Origin: Diplolepis rosae
Taxonomy: Eukaryota > Arthropoda > Insecta > Hymenoptera > Diplolepididae
Assembly: GCA_030998225.1 (NCBI GenBank)
Contig: JAPYXD010000738.1
Coordinates: 3,460,763-3,524,762 of the forward strand
Reading direction: 5' to 3'
DNA length: 64,000 bases
The position numbers and the translations under genes were made by a program. Below the pieces are notes generated by a model. The model was not told the origin of the DNA and searched no databases. It saw nothing but the letters and a program-made list of their open reading frames with translations. Shown piece after piece: positions 27,166 through 37,509 of the stretch; position 1 is the first letter of the stretch; each line of letters starts with the position of its first letter.

Positions 27166-27380
27166 AAATAGACAGAAGTTAACAAGAACATCTGCATGGA
27201 AGGGCTGAAAACAATGTGAGTGAACTCGCACGCAAAAATCGCGATGATTCGTGAGCCACAGGCGCATCAATCAGAGTTTGAAGCACGAAACGGAAGCGCA
27301 TGTGAGACAGATACGGCAATGAGGTTCTCAGGAACATTTTTGCTCGTAGTAGCAGACAACGTGACACTAGGCTGGGTCTG

Positions 27381-27440
27381 CCAACTATCGGTCGATCACA
27401 GAAGTTAAGCAAAAGCGCGGCTTCTCGGATGGGAGTCCTC
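27381..27440 (+). ncRNA. 5S-rRNA-like sequence (SINE3-type or pseudogene)
   Basis: GATCACAGAAGTTAAGCAA followed 16 bases later by CTCGGATGGG matches the internal control region of animal 5S rRNA (A box and C box) with a few substitutions. The 5' and 3' thirds that would form helix I are not recognisable, so this is not a functional 5S gene. The BEL/Pao element was inserted 8 bp downstream. A second, differently diverged 5S-like stretch lies at 63,241-63,303. Confidence 0.65.
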
Positions 27441-27443
27441 ATT

Positions 27444-27448
27444 AATAT
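27444..27448 (+). repeat. Target-site duplication AATAT (left) of BEL/Pao element
   Basis: AATAT directly precedes the 5' LTR and is repeated at 34,337-34,341 directly after the 3' LTR. Five base pairs is the usual duplication length for BEL/Pao elements. Confidence 0.9.
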
Positions 27449-27946
27449 TGTTCGGGTGCTTAGAACCATTTTACAAAGTCAAGCATGTGTGTGGATTGCC
27501 CACCCTCTTTCACAACGTTCGATTAGGATGCGTGGTGGGGCTTCCCTTTGCGCGTGGTTGAAGGTGGAGGAGAGCGAGCCGCAATTCACGCTTGGACACG
27601 ACAGTAGGTAAATATCCTCCGTTGGGACAGGAGTTTCTTTTCGGGATTATTCAGTGGTGAGTGAGAACACCTATACGATTGTTACGTTGCTTACTACACG
27701 GTTCCTGAGTTCACGGCTGTGCCGTTTCATCGAGGCTGTCCTCCGATTCTCTAGAGAACGGCTGGACCGTTGTTACGAGGTTGTTCCACAACCCTTCAAG
27801 TGACAGTTGCCAAAATTGGCGCCTTTTCTTTGTTCCTTTGAACGGCCTTTTTCTCCTGGATCCTTTCGCTGAGATCCTCCTGTTTTCTTGTTTGAGTTTC
27901 CCTATTACACGTTCAGCATATCCCAAGTAAACGAGTTATTGGAACA
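27449..27946 (+). repeat. BEL/Pao 5' LTR
   Basis: 498 bp, beginning TG and ending CA. By eye it differs from the 3' LTR at 18 positions, all within the first 272 bp. The last 226 bp (27,721-27,946) are identical to 34,111-34,336. Confidence 0.95.
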
Positions 27947-27947
27947 T

Positions 27948-27964
27948 TGGTGCCCCGGGTGAGG
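27948..27964 (+). promoter_or_regulatory. Primer-binding site of BEL/Pao element
   Basis: TGGTGCCCCGGGTGAGG starts one base after the LTR. It begins with TGG, the complement of a tRNA CCA end. I do not assign the primer tRNA, because I cannot match it to a tRNA set. Confidence 0.8.
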
Positions 27965-28141
27965 AAAATTTATTGATTTATTGAGAATTTATTGATATTG
28001 ATATTATTATATTATTATTCATTTGTTGCGTCTGTCGCTGGGAATTGTGAATTTATGCCGTGCTGCATACGCCCTAGTGACAATTAATTATTTGAATTTG
28101 GCGGGTTAGTTGAATATGTGCATTTATTCTACGATAGAATA

Positions 28142-29562
28142 ATGGCGCCTGTTTCCTTGAAAAAATTAACGGCCCTGCAAAACTCGCGAGCCTCGGAAAT
28201 CAGTCGAATCCATTCACGCTTCAAGGAATCTGCTCCACAATCCCTTACACGCAATATTATTGAAAGACGACTTGACTCGATTGAAAATATTTGGAATGAA
28301 TCTCGCGCGACCCACACTGAAATCGTTGTTCACGAACACGCAACGGACGATCCCTACATGATCAATGAAGTGTTCGCTCAGATGGAAACGAATTACGAAT
28401 CTGCTCAAACTGATCTGCTGCGAGCATTAGGCGAGTTCGACGAGTCTTCATCACGTAAAAGAGCCCGTTCGCCCATGCACGTCAATGAGGCCGAGTCGGA
28501 TTTACACCTTCGACCTGCAAGGCTACCAAAATTAAACCTTCCGACCTGCTCTGGTCGATACGAAGATTGGAAGATTTCTGTGACCTGTTCACATCTCTTG
28601 TTCATAATGTTCCGCGGTTGGCTAACGTTATGAAGCTGCAATATTTGAAATCTTGTCTCATTGGTACTGCGGCCGACCTGGTCAAGGAGGTGGCAACAAC
28701 AAACGCCAATTACGAATCCGCCTGGCAATCCCTAAAAGCCCGGTTCTCGAACCCGCGATTAATTGTGAATACCCACCTCACGGCACTGATGGAACTTCCG
28801 CAGCTTAAAAGGGAGTCCGCAGAAGAATTGCGAGCCTGTAGCGATGAAACACAACGCATTGTTCGCGCGTTGACTAACCTCGGTATGCCGGTACAGCATT
28901 GGGACGTGTGGCTTGTATACATTTTGGCTGGTCGTTTAGATCCTGAGTCTCGAAAGCTTTGGGAGACCGACGTCAGTACTAAGCATCGAATAATTATCGC
29001 AAGGGCTGCTGCCTCTGAAGCTGAACCTAGTCGATTAGAGCGCTTTCCGAAATTTCGAGATTTTGTGGAGTTTCTTGAGCAGCGGTCTTAAGCCCTAAGT
29101 ATGATTGCCTCTGAGACCAAAGCTCATAAAGGTTCAGCGATCAACTCAAGGCCACCACTCAAACTCGCTAAACAAGCTAAACGGGCATTTCATTTTAGCA
29201 CAGGTTCAAAAAATCAAAATCCTTACATAGATGATCGAAAGTGCCCGCTCTGCACTCAAAACCATTATATTGGTGCCTGCCCAACCTTTCTTGCAAAATC
29301 TCCTTACGGACGTCGGGATGATGTACGCCGTTTATCCCTGTGCTTTAACTGCATGGGTCCTCATAAATCTCAAAGATGTGCATCTAAACGCAGATGTAAA
29401 GAGTGCCGCGATAAACACCATTCGTCACTACACACCACGGCGTCTAGGCAGGCAGCAGCCATCTTGAAATCAGAAAAAAGTACCCTCCACAGAAGTAGCG
29501 AGATGCAACCTGCTCCTTCATCCACTGTCTCCATATTGACATCAAGCTCTTCTGCTCCATAG
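28142..29562 (+). pseudogene. gag: BEL/Pao gag region (broken)
   Basis: The start ATG at 28,142 opens a frame with an N-terminal helical gag region containing an RARSP basic stretch. It is open to about 28,560, where the reading shifts frame. The second frame (28,567-29,091) carries the DUF1759-type gag core (LVKEVATTNANYESAWQSLK). It stops at TAA 29,089-29,091, and the same frame resumes to 29,562 with a BEL-type zinc-knuckle region (CPLCTQNHYIGACPTF, then CFNCMGPHKSQRC and CKECRDKHHSSLH). The protein would package element RNA in virus-like particles. Lesions: one frameshift and one nonsense codon. Family assignment rests on these motifs and on position between primer site and protease. Confidence 0.88.
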
Positions 29563-31337
29563 CAGGTGGTCTTACTTGCTACTGAACAGATTACTCTTAG
29601 CAGCCCTGGAGGTACTCTACTCCGTGTACGGGCCGTGTACGGGTGATCAAGGCTCCGAAGCCTCCTCCATCAAGGAATCTATTGTACATTCACTCCAGTT
29701 GCGCAAACATCGCGCAAGTATCCCGTTGACGGGTATGGGCGTATCAGCCTCTGGTACAGCTCGTGCCATTGCTCAAGTTACAATAAGTTCAGTAGCTGAC
29801 CCTTCTTTCCATCTTGAGACTGAAGCTTTGGTCCTACCCCGTCTCACCTCAAAGCTCTCCCCTAGGTTTCCTAGGGATCTTGACCTAAGCCAGTTCGATG
29901 GTCTTCAATTGTCTGACCCTTCTTTCTATAAACCTAATTCAGTCGAAGCAGTCTTGGGGTCCGATGTGTATTATCGGATCCTGCGATCTGGGTTGCGTCG
30001 CTTTCCACTTTCATCATTGATCGCTTAGGACACGGCGTTGGGTTGGATCGTCTCGGGATCGACACAATCAGCCGTGCTGCGGCGGGCGGATTCCCCGCCA
30101 CAAACGACCCTTACGATTGGGCATTGTAACTCTGACAACGAGTCAGAGTTGCATGATGAAACCAGAGGACGAAGCCTGCGAGCGGCTATTTGTCAACACC
30201 TTTTCCCGTTCCGCGAATAGTCGGTATGTCGTTCGGCTCCCTTTGAAAGCTGAGCTGCCAACAGTCCATGCTGAGACCCGACAAATGGCCCTAGGTTCGC
30301 TTTCCACCACCCATCGTCGTTTCTCTCGAGACCCTTGGTTGGCTGACGCATACCGTGAAATTATGAGAGTCTATGAGGAATTGGGGCATATGGAAAGAGT
30401 CCCTGGCCCTCAAGTGAGTAATTCCCGAGCGTGGTACATACCACATCACGCAGTGACCCAGCCGAGCCCCTACCAAGTTGAAACTGCGCGTTGTTTTCGG
30501 CGCTTCGCGACGCACTTCAAATCAGTATTGTTTAAATGACTTTTTGATGCCAGGACCCGCTCTTCAGGGTGATATCTCCTTAATCATGCTGAACTGGCGC
30601 AGATATCGCTTCGTGTTTACAGCGGATATCATAAAGATGTTCCGCCAAATTCGCGTTCACCCTGATGATCAGGATCTACAATGAATCATTTGGGCTCCCA
30701 AACCAAACGAACCGCCTGTGGATTATCGTTTGAGCACTGTCACATATGGGACCGCGTGTGCCCCATTCCTGGCAATTCGCACACTTGCCCAGTTAGCTAA
30801 GGATGAACAGCATCATTATCCTCTCGGAGCTCGTTGCCTCCAGCGTAATACCTATGTAGATGACATGTTCGCGGGGGCTCACAATCTTCAGATCGCGATC
30901 CAGAAACGAGATCAGTTATCTGCGATTCTGCGTTCAGCTGGGATAGAACTGGATAAATGGGCAGCGAACCATCCTGATCTTCTTCCTGGTAGCATCCCTC
31001 CTGGTGAATTTGAGGGAGTCAAGCAAATTGTTTCAAATGAACCTGTAAAGGCATTGGGTTTACGCTGGAACCTGGCCTTGGATGTATTCGTTTTCAGTCC
31101 GTATCTGAACCTAGCGGCCTCCACGCCTACCAAACGAACTGTTTTATCGGATATCTCTCGAGTGTTTGATCCACTGGGGTTGCTCGCTCCAGTTACCATT
31201 TCTGCGAAAATCCTCATGAAAGATCTCTGGATCTTAAAATGCAATTGGGACTCCCCTTTGCCTCCAGAGATCCTTGAAAGATGGAGCGCTTATAGTGCTT
31301 CTATGCCCTCCATCTCGATGCTGTCGATCACCCGTTG
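29563..31337 (+). pseudogene. pol: BEL/Pao protease and reverse transcriptase (broken)
   Basis: The protease (peptidase A17, DUF1758-like) keeps its catalytic motif DQGSEAS near 29,647 and the LGSDVYYRILRSGLRR tail. An 11-bp tandem duplication (29,622-29,632 and 29,633-29,643) throws the frame just before it. A TAG at 30,026 precedes GWIVSGS. The RT begins with CERLFVNTFSR, RYVVRLPLKAE, a YIPHHAV block and LNDFLMPGPALQGD. It keeps TADIIKMFRQI and the catalytic YVDDMFAGA near 30,855. A TGA at 30,682 and frame changes near 30,150 and 30,475 break it. The RT would copy element RNA. Catalytic residues are conserved in spite of the nonsense changes, so inactivation was secondary. Confidence 0.9.
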
Positions 31338-32177
31338 GTTGGGACTTCACCAGGCGTCCAGTGTCAGCTTCACGGCTTCTCAGATGCTTCTTCTCGCGCA
31401 TATGCCGCTGTGGTATTTATAAGAATCCAGCTTGACGACGGCCAATACCAGGTGTCACTTCTGATGGCTAAGACTAAATTCAGCCCTGTTAAGACATTGA
31501 GCATCCCGAATCTCGAATTGAACGCGGCTGCTCTGCTTGTAAAACTTATCTGTCACATTAGGAAGCTGCACTTTTTTAAAAACTTACCTGTTTGTGTGTG
31601 GTCTGACAGCCAGATAGTTCTCGCATGGTTACGAAAACATCCATGTCACTGGAAAACCTTCGTTGCCAACCGCGTGTCTTTCATTCAAACCGAGCTCCCC
31701 TCGGCTGAGTGGAAATATGTCTCATTCAGAGAGAATCCGGCTGATTTAGCTACACGTGGAGTGAAGCCTAGTGAGCTTAAGGAACTCGAGATGTGGTGGC
31801 ATGGACCAAGATGGCTTTCACTACCGGCAGAGGATTGGCCCGATCGGTCAGACACTCTGCAAACCTTGCATGTACAAGAGCAAGACCCGGAACCGGAGTT
31901 ACTATCATGCTTCTCAACCCTATCGCGGCTGATCCGTATAGTGGCATACTGTCGCCGGCCCCTCATGAATCTGCGCAGACAAAGAGCAGGAGAGCTACCT
32001 AGCTGGTCATTCCTGACATCTTCAGAAATTTCTGGGGCACGATCCGCGGTCATCCGATTGGTTCAGGGAAGCGCTTTTCACGCTGAAATCGTACTTCTGA
32101 CCACGGGGCAAGCATTACCAAAAGTCCACAAAACACCATTTGAAAAGAGTTATAGGGGACCACACCCTTACGTTTGA
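31335..32177 (+). pseudogene. pol: BEL/Pao RNase H and N-terminal edge of integrase (broken)
   Basis: The frame follows a frameshift at about 31,337. RNase H acidic residues are visible in order: FSDASSRAYAA, IPNLELNAA, WSDSQIVLAWL and FRENPADLATRG. A linker with the WWHGPRWL motif, typical of BEL elements, follows. The frame then runs into the beginning of the integrase domain and ends abruptly near 32,125. There the zinc-binding HHCC module and the D,D-35-E core that should follow are absent, and sequence jumps to the integrase tail. Confidence 0.9.
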
Positions 32178-32486
32178 GGAGCTCTTAACCCTTTTGGTGG
32201 AAGTAGAAGCTTCTTTAAATTCCCGTCCTTTATGCCCCTTGACCGGGGAACTCGATGACCTCTCGGTGCTGACTCCAGCACACTTTCTACTTGGTGACGA
32301 TACAAGCCTCATTCCTGACGCTGGAGTTCCAGCAAGGGCTGAACATCGATTGAGTCGGTTTCAACTCCTTCAACGTATTCGCGACAACTTTTGGAAACGA
32401 TGGTCATCGAAAAAACCTCCAACACCTCCAGGAACGAGGAAAATGGCGGAGTCCTTCCGAAAACTCCGCTTTAGGTCAGCTAGTCC
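32133..32486 (+). pseudogene. pol: BEL/Pao integrase C-terminal part, first segment
   Basis: The segment starts with HLKRVIGDH and continues TLTFEELLTLLVEVEASLN, RPLCPLTGELDDLSVLTPAHFLLGD and LLQRIRDNFWKRWS. This is the conserved BEL integrase tail after the catalytic core. A one-base frame change occurs about 32,420. The segment is interrupted at 32,487 by a solo LTR and continues at 33,489. Confidence 0.88.
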
Positions 32487-33488
32487 TGTAACGAAGTGTA
32501 CACCCCTGTACACACGTCACAACTTCCCCCGCTTACGCCGAGCAGCGCGCGCAGCGGTCCCCCTCTTCGTACGAACAAGATATAGGCAAGGATCGCAGCA
32601 CAGGAAAGGCAGTTCGCCCGGGGCGGCGAGCCGGGTCACACCGGGGCGTCGCACTGGACGGACGGCAGGAGATGCCTCTTCGGATGGGTGCTCCCATGGA
32701 AGGGTATCTCCGTACCGACCGACCCCATACCTGGAGGAACCGGACCGAGCGTTGACGGAGGGGCGCTCCCAGGGTCCGCTCTCGGTGCGAGTGCGCACTC
32801 GGCGTCAGGTGCCCCTGACTGAGTGCTGCTCAGGGTCCTCCAGGAAGTAGCCTCCCAGACGACGACCCGACAGGCGGCTAGTGGTCCCCCACGTCGAGTA
32901 CCAATGGATGGGCGCTCCCATGATTGGTCTAGAGGGCAGGGCGTTGCCCAGATACCGCTGGGAACGTCTCTCCCTAAGCCGGACAGCTGACCAAGACGAC
33001 GACAGACTTACAGACGTACGACCCAGACGAAAGGTCAACGCGCCCTGGATAAGAGGTCGGACTCAACGCTGTATTTCGTACGCGCGACGACCTAGTCCGC
33101 CAAATAAATATTTTGTACCGGGTTTTTTCAGAAGAGCAACATTGTAAACTGCGGTCTACGACGCGAAGCGACCGCCAGGCCTGTGCCCACACGTACGCAC
33201 ACACCACCGGCGTATTCCTCACATCACACACGCACACACACACACACACAGACATTCCACTCATCACGCACACTGACACCGGCACATTTACCTATTTATA
33301 ATACATTCACGCTCACACTATTTTTCCATCTGTAACCATTCTCCTGTATTTTATTTACTGAATAAATATGTTTTATTACTTTTCACAATAAGCAGACTCA
33401 AATTACTTTCATCACCTACTCCCCCACTCCTACCGAACCCTGGCTGGCTGAAGCATCTGGCAGCAAGGGGGAAAGTAGGGATGTTACA
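32487..33488. mobile_element. Solo LTR (1,002 bp) inserted in BEL/Pao integrase
   Basis: It begins TGTAACGAAG and ends GGGATGTTACA, giving inverted termini TGTAAC/GTTACA. The 4-bp target duplication GTCC lies at 32,483-32,486 and 33,489-33,492. It is GC-rich with several GGGCGCTCCCA-like repeats, a CA microsatellite at about 33,222-33,251 and an AATAAA at 33,360. It contains no primer site or gag/pol, so it is a recombined solo LTR, most likely of a Ty3/Gypsy-type element. Removing it with one GTCC copy restores a continuous integrase-tail frame, which fixes the boundaries exactly. Confidence 0.88.
33222..33251 (+). repeat. CA dinucleotide microsatellite
   Basis: An interrupted (CA)n run, about 30 bp, inside the solo LTR. 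Confidence 0.9.
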
Positions 33489-33655
33489 GTCCTTATTAAA
33501 GACGAACGATATCCCCCATCGCAGTGGGCCTTGGGGCGAGTCGTTGAGATTCATCCCGACCCTGATGGCCTCGTGCGGGTGGGTACAGTCAAAACGGCCA
33601 CTAACACCCTATGTTGTCATATCGCGAACCTCTGTCCTCTCACTCTGCCCTCGCC
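33489..33655 (+). pseudogene. pol: BEL/Pao integrase C-terminal part, second segment
   Basis: It resumes directly after the solo LTR with LIKDERYPPSQWALGRVVEI and HPDPDGLVRVGTVKTATNTL, the conserved end of BEL polyproteins (DUF5641-type tail). It ends in LPSPSTAAK with a stop shortly after. About 180 bp of non-coding sequence separate it from the 3' LTR. A clean polypurine tract is not obvious; the best candidate is the purine-rich GGACGAAGGCGGGCGG at 33,820-33,836. Confidence 0.88.
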
Positions 33656-33838
33656 CAGTACAGCCGCAAAGTAACCCGGATGAGACACACGGGAAAGCCC
33701 TCCGGTTCTTTCTTGGTCACGGGTGACTGAGTTCAGATGCGGACCTAAGTCCCTCTGGTGGATCGAATAGCCGTTTAGAATATGCAGAATTCTGCTTTGG
33801 TGAACACCTGTTCGTCCTGCGGACGAAGGCGGGCGGCA

Positions 33839-34336
33839 TGTTCGGGTGCTTAGAACCATTTTACAAAGTCATGCAGGTGTGTGGATTGCCCACCCTCTTT
33901 CACAATGTTCGGTTAGGATGAGTGGCGTGGCTTCCCTTTGCGTGTGGTTGAAGGTGGGGGAGAGCGAGCCGCAATTCACGCTTAGACACGACAGTAGGTA
34001 ACTATCCTCCAGTGGGACAGGAGTTTTTTCTCGGGATTATTCAATGGTGAGTGAGAAAACCTATACGATTGTTACGTTGCTTACTACACGGTTCCTGAGT
34101 TCACGGCTGAGCCGTTTCATCGAGGCTGTCCTCCGATTCTCTAGAGAACGGCTGGACCGTTGTTACGAGGTTGTTCCACAACCCTTCAAGTGACAGTTGC
34201 CAAAATTGGCGCCTTTTCTTTGTTCCTTTGAACGGCCTTTTTCTCCTGGATCCTTTCGCTGAGATCCTCCTGTTTTCTTGTTTGAGTTTCCCTATTACAC
34301 GTTCAGCATATCCCAAGTAAACGAGTTATTGGAACA
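33839..34336 (+). repeat. BEL/Pao 3' LTR
   Basis: 498 bp, with the same ends as the 5' LTR, followed by target duplication AATAT at 34,337-34,341. Confidence 0.95.
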
Positions 34337-34341
34337 AATAT

Positions 34342-36880
34342 TTTAGATTTTTTTTAGATATTATTTTATTTTTGCGTTATTTTACGCCCTCTCTTCTCTT
34401 TGCCTTATTTTATATTATTTAAAAATTTTTTATATATGCTAAACTAAATCCTAACCTGGTAAATTTGAATTTGATGACACCTGATCTCATAAAATGATTA
34501 ATAGATAAACCTTATCAGGCCGTCATATTAATATGGAAGATTTATTTCGTAAAACTAAATTAATTGATTTGGAAATTTTATTTGATTTTGTCACGTTTCC
34601 TTAATCGAGCGCCGGTACGAAATTGCGCAACCTGTGAGGACATTTAAACCCACGAAAATATTGATACTCGTGTCTTGACGTTTGACTGCGGGTCAAGGCC
34701 GGTCACGAGACGATGACAGGTGGATTTGTTTTTCCATGTTATCCCTCGCGTGCTCTCTCTCACTTTTACCTCTGAATGCATGAAAATGCAAAAAGTCATT
34801 TATCTTGCGAACTAGAAATGATAAAAATATGGGAAAAGGTTTGTTGCAACCTTTGAGGAAGCGCGCACTATTTCTGCAGGGCGAATGGGTAAAATGACCA
34901 TTATTGGATGAAAATATAATTAATTCTGCAATCTTTTTTTTGACTACCCTCATTGGTCCCACATTTTTAACTGTTTCAAATCAGGACAGTCACGTGAACC
35001 CCCTTTTTGCAAATTTGTTAAGAGTGGGGAATTAATAACCGCGAATCAAAGAAAAACCGAGGTGACGAGTGCGGTGTAAAATTACCAAACTTCACTTCGG
35101 TCTTAGCACCTACTCAAGGTAGGTTTGAGGGACCACCCAGCGACTGGAAAAAAAGTTGCAACTTTACGTTGCTCCAAGTTTCCTCAGGATCGCCACCAGT
35201 AAATTAGGAGATGGTCTTGATAGTTGTTTCGCTGCATTATAGCATCAGCGAATCAATTATTTTAAGAGCTTCTCCGTCTATGTCACCCGTCTTCCGTGCA
35301 AAGCTAGGGGTTTGTTGGCTCTCGCGGTCACGTAGCGTCTAATAAAGGGGAACTTAATTATCTTTTTTAAATAAAGCCTGAAAAAAGAGGCATTTTACAT
35401 CACGTATTTTCCAAAATCTCGAGTTGTGACTTCCTTTCTACCTGGAAAGGTCAAGGGATAGCTTTTTGTCATTCTACATTACTATTCCAAAATCAACGAG
35501 CAAAAAGACGACTTCTTACCCACCGTGGACTTAGTCGTTTTCTCGTTGTTCCTGAGAAAATCACACCCATCTACCTTCTGGAGCTGGTAATGTAATTTTC
35601 GTTTTTCTCCTAAACTATTTTGATTTTATCCATTTGGATTTCGAAAAACATCTCTTCATGTGATTTTGAATGTGATTCAAAGGGTTTTCTGGAAACGCCG
35701 TCTTATGATATGTATTTGACGGAATGCCAACAAGCCCACAAAAACATTATTTTCAGACGTCAGGGAAATCCCAAAAATTATAACGTGTTTTTTTTTATGC
35801 GCAACTGCGCGAATTTGGGGAAGAAATTAAAGTTTCTTTAATTTTTTTTTAGATTTCGAAAAATTTGCGAATCGAGTGTAAGGAGGCGAGGATTTTTGAG
35901 CAAAACGCTCAGTCTCAGACGTAAAACGTGAGTTTTTTTATGTCCTGAATCGTTCAATTAAGAAACTTTATTGCGCGAAACCTTCCCCCTTCGTGAAAAA
36001 CAATGAGTAACTTTAAAATCTATAAATCTTAGCCAAATTAGGCAATAAAATTAGTATAAAAAAACTTGAAAATATATGTTAGAAACCGCGAATGAGCGAA
36101 ATGTTCCATTGCCGTTCTGTCGAAAGAACTGGACTTTCAAATTAGTCCGCCGAAGGTAGATATATTAGAAGTATATTTTAATATATTTCAAATAAAAAAA
36201 AATTGCTTTCGTCTAGATAAAGACTTTCGTCTTTTACGTCCGCCCAACAAGATTCCGAAAATAAATACCTCGTTAGACAAAATTTTACAGATTCCTCATC
36301 TCTTTCTCTAACCTATCCAGTTATGGAAGTTTGAAAAAAAGAGTTACATCACATTCATTACGACCGTCTAGTGAATCAGCCCATATCTGAAGATTGGGAA
36401 TTTTTGCTTTCTTTACAACGGAGTCAACCTATTCATCCTGAAGTATCTTCTAACATCTTGTCTTATCGTAATGTACCTCTGCATTATGTCATGTATCTTA
36501 ATTCACGAGAAAAGGTTAATGCTATCTTTCCTTTATCTGACTACTGTCATATGCATACACATATGATGTAAAAGTTTGTTTTCAGGGTTACAAAAAACTG
36601 TTTACATAGTAGTGGAAATATTATTTCCAAAATCCCTATCGTTCATGCAGATATCTACACGTTTTCAGCCGTTTACTCTTAGAAACATATTATTTTTTTT
36701 TTGTCGTTGGAAAGACATTTTTGGTGATAACCAACCAACAAAATAAATTAAACAATAATTTATATAATTATTATGAACATTTTTTTAACCAAGAACTTAT
36801 ATTTATCACTTTTGCAGACAAAAAAGCCGTTCCTAACGGAAATTATCCGCCAATGACCTAACAGTGAATTTAAAACTAGA
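34342..36880. other. AT-rich stretch, no gene recognised
   Basis: I see only short frames here without recognisable domains (35,620-35,841 plus; 36,371-36,571 plus; 34,693-34,962 minus). None has a convincing start context, splice context or family motif. No long repeat of other parts of the window is evident. Confidence 0.5.
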
Positions 36881-36881
36881 T

Positions 36882-37417
36882 ATGTGACACTAAATAACAA
36901 TTTGTGCGTGAGAGGGAGGGAGAGGGAGAGTACACGCGAGTGTAAATCAGTAAATCATAGAATCCCCACAGATGTGACTGCGATGAAGCGATGTTACAAA
37001 GGACCCCACAGGTGTCACACAGGTACTACGAAGACACAATAATTATACTTCTTGGACACTGAGTCTAAGATCCTTCCAAAGACTGAATAAACAGATGACG
37101 ATAAATCTATGACTCTCGGGTCTTAACAACTAGTGAACTGCACTGTACAATTACTTCACGCTGGGAATAATTTTTAATGTTTTCGAATATGCCGCACTCA
37201 AATTCTGCTAACAAGACTGATTTTGACCCTGGTGGCATATCCCTTTATATTATATTTTTGGGTCATGTCAAGCATTGCGCAGCATCCCGCTGTGTATGAC
37301 GTAGTTATATCCCTCTTTTTTCTATCGGGAGTTTTCTCTCTCTCAGTGATTTTCGCAAATTTGTTCCAGGCCTAGCCTGCGCCTATGTTACATTCAAATA
37401 CGTCGCGGGACGTGACA
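36882..37417. repeat. Possible solo LTR or LTR end
   Basis: The end GTCGCGGGACGTGACA (37,402-37,417) is shared exactly with the end of the solo LTR at 41,232-41,247, so the right boundary is well supported. The left boundary at TGTGACACTAAATAAC is a guess. It gives only a 3-of-4 target match (GATA before, GACA after). It contains a GA-rich tract (36,908-36,931). Confidence 0.4.
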
Positions 37418-37509
37418 GACATAACAATAATATTTACGATTTTTATAAATTTTTATTTAATTTAATGACCCAAAATAAAATGTTTGTAAACATTAAACAG
37501 GTAAACAAC

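Larger units (their letters stand above)
27449..34336 (+). mobile_element. BEL/Pao LTR retrotransposon, complete in outline but defective
   Basis: It has two 498-bp LTRs beginning TGTTCGGGTG and ending TTGGAACA, a primer-binding site right after the 5' LTR, and gag then protease, RT, RNase H and integrase remnants in BEL/Pao order. The target duplication is AATAT. It cannot be autonomous. I see a gag frameshift, an in-frame TAA at 29,089, an 11-bp duplication frameshift in the protease, a TAG at 30,026, a TGA at 30,682, further frame changes near 30,150, 30,475 and 31,337, loss of the integrase core near 32,125, and a 1,002-bp solo LTR inserted in the integrase tail. Relatives of this group are classified as Belpaoviridae, but no envelope gene is seen here. 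Confidence 0.93.

Noticed and set aside
32512..33147. GC-rich ORFs on both strands between 32.5 and 33.1 kb
   Set aside because: They lie inside the solo LTR, have no domain, and owe their length to GC-rich composition.
27711..34316. 71-codon minus-strand frame present twice
   Set aside because: It lies in the identical part of the two BEL/Pao LTRs and has no independent support.
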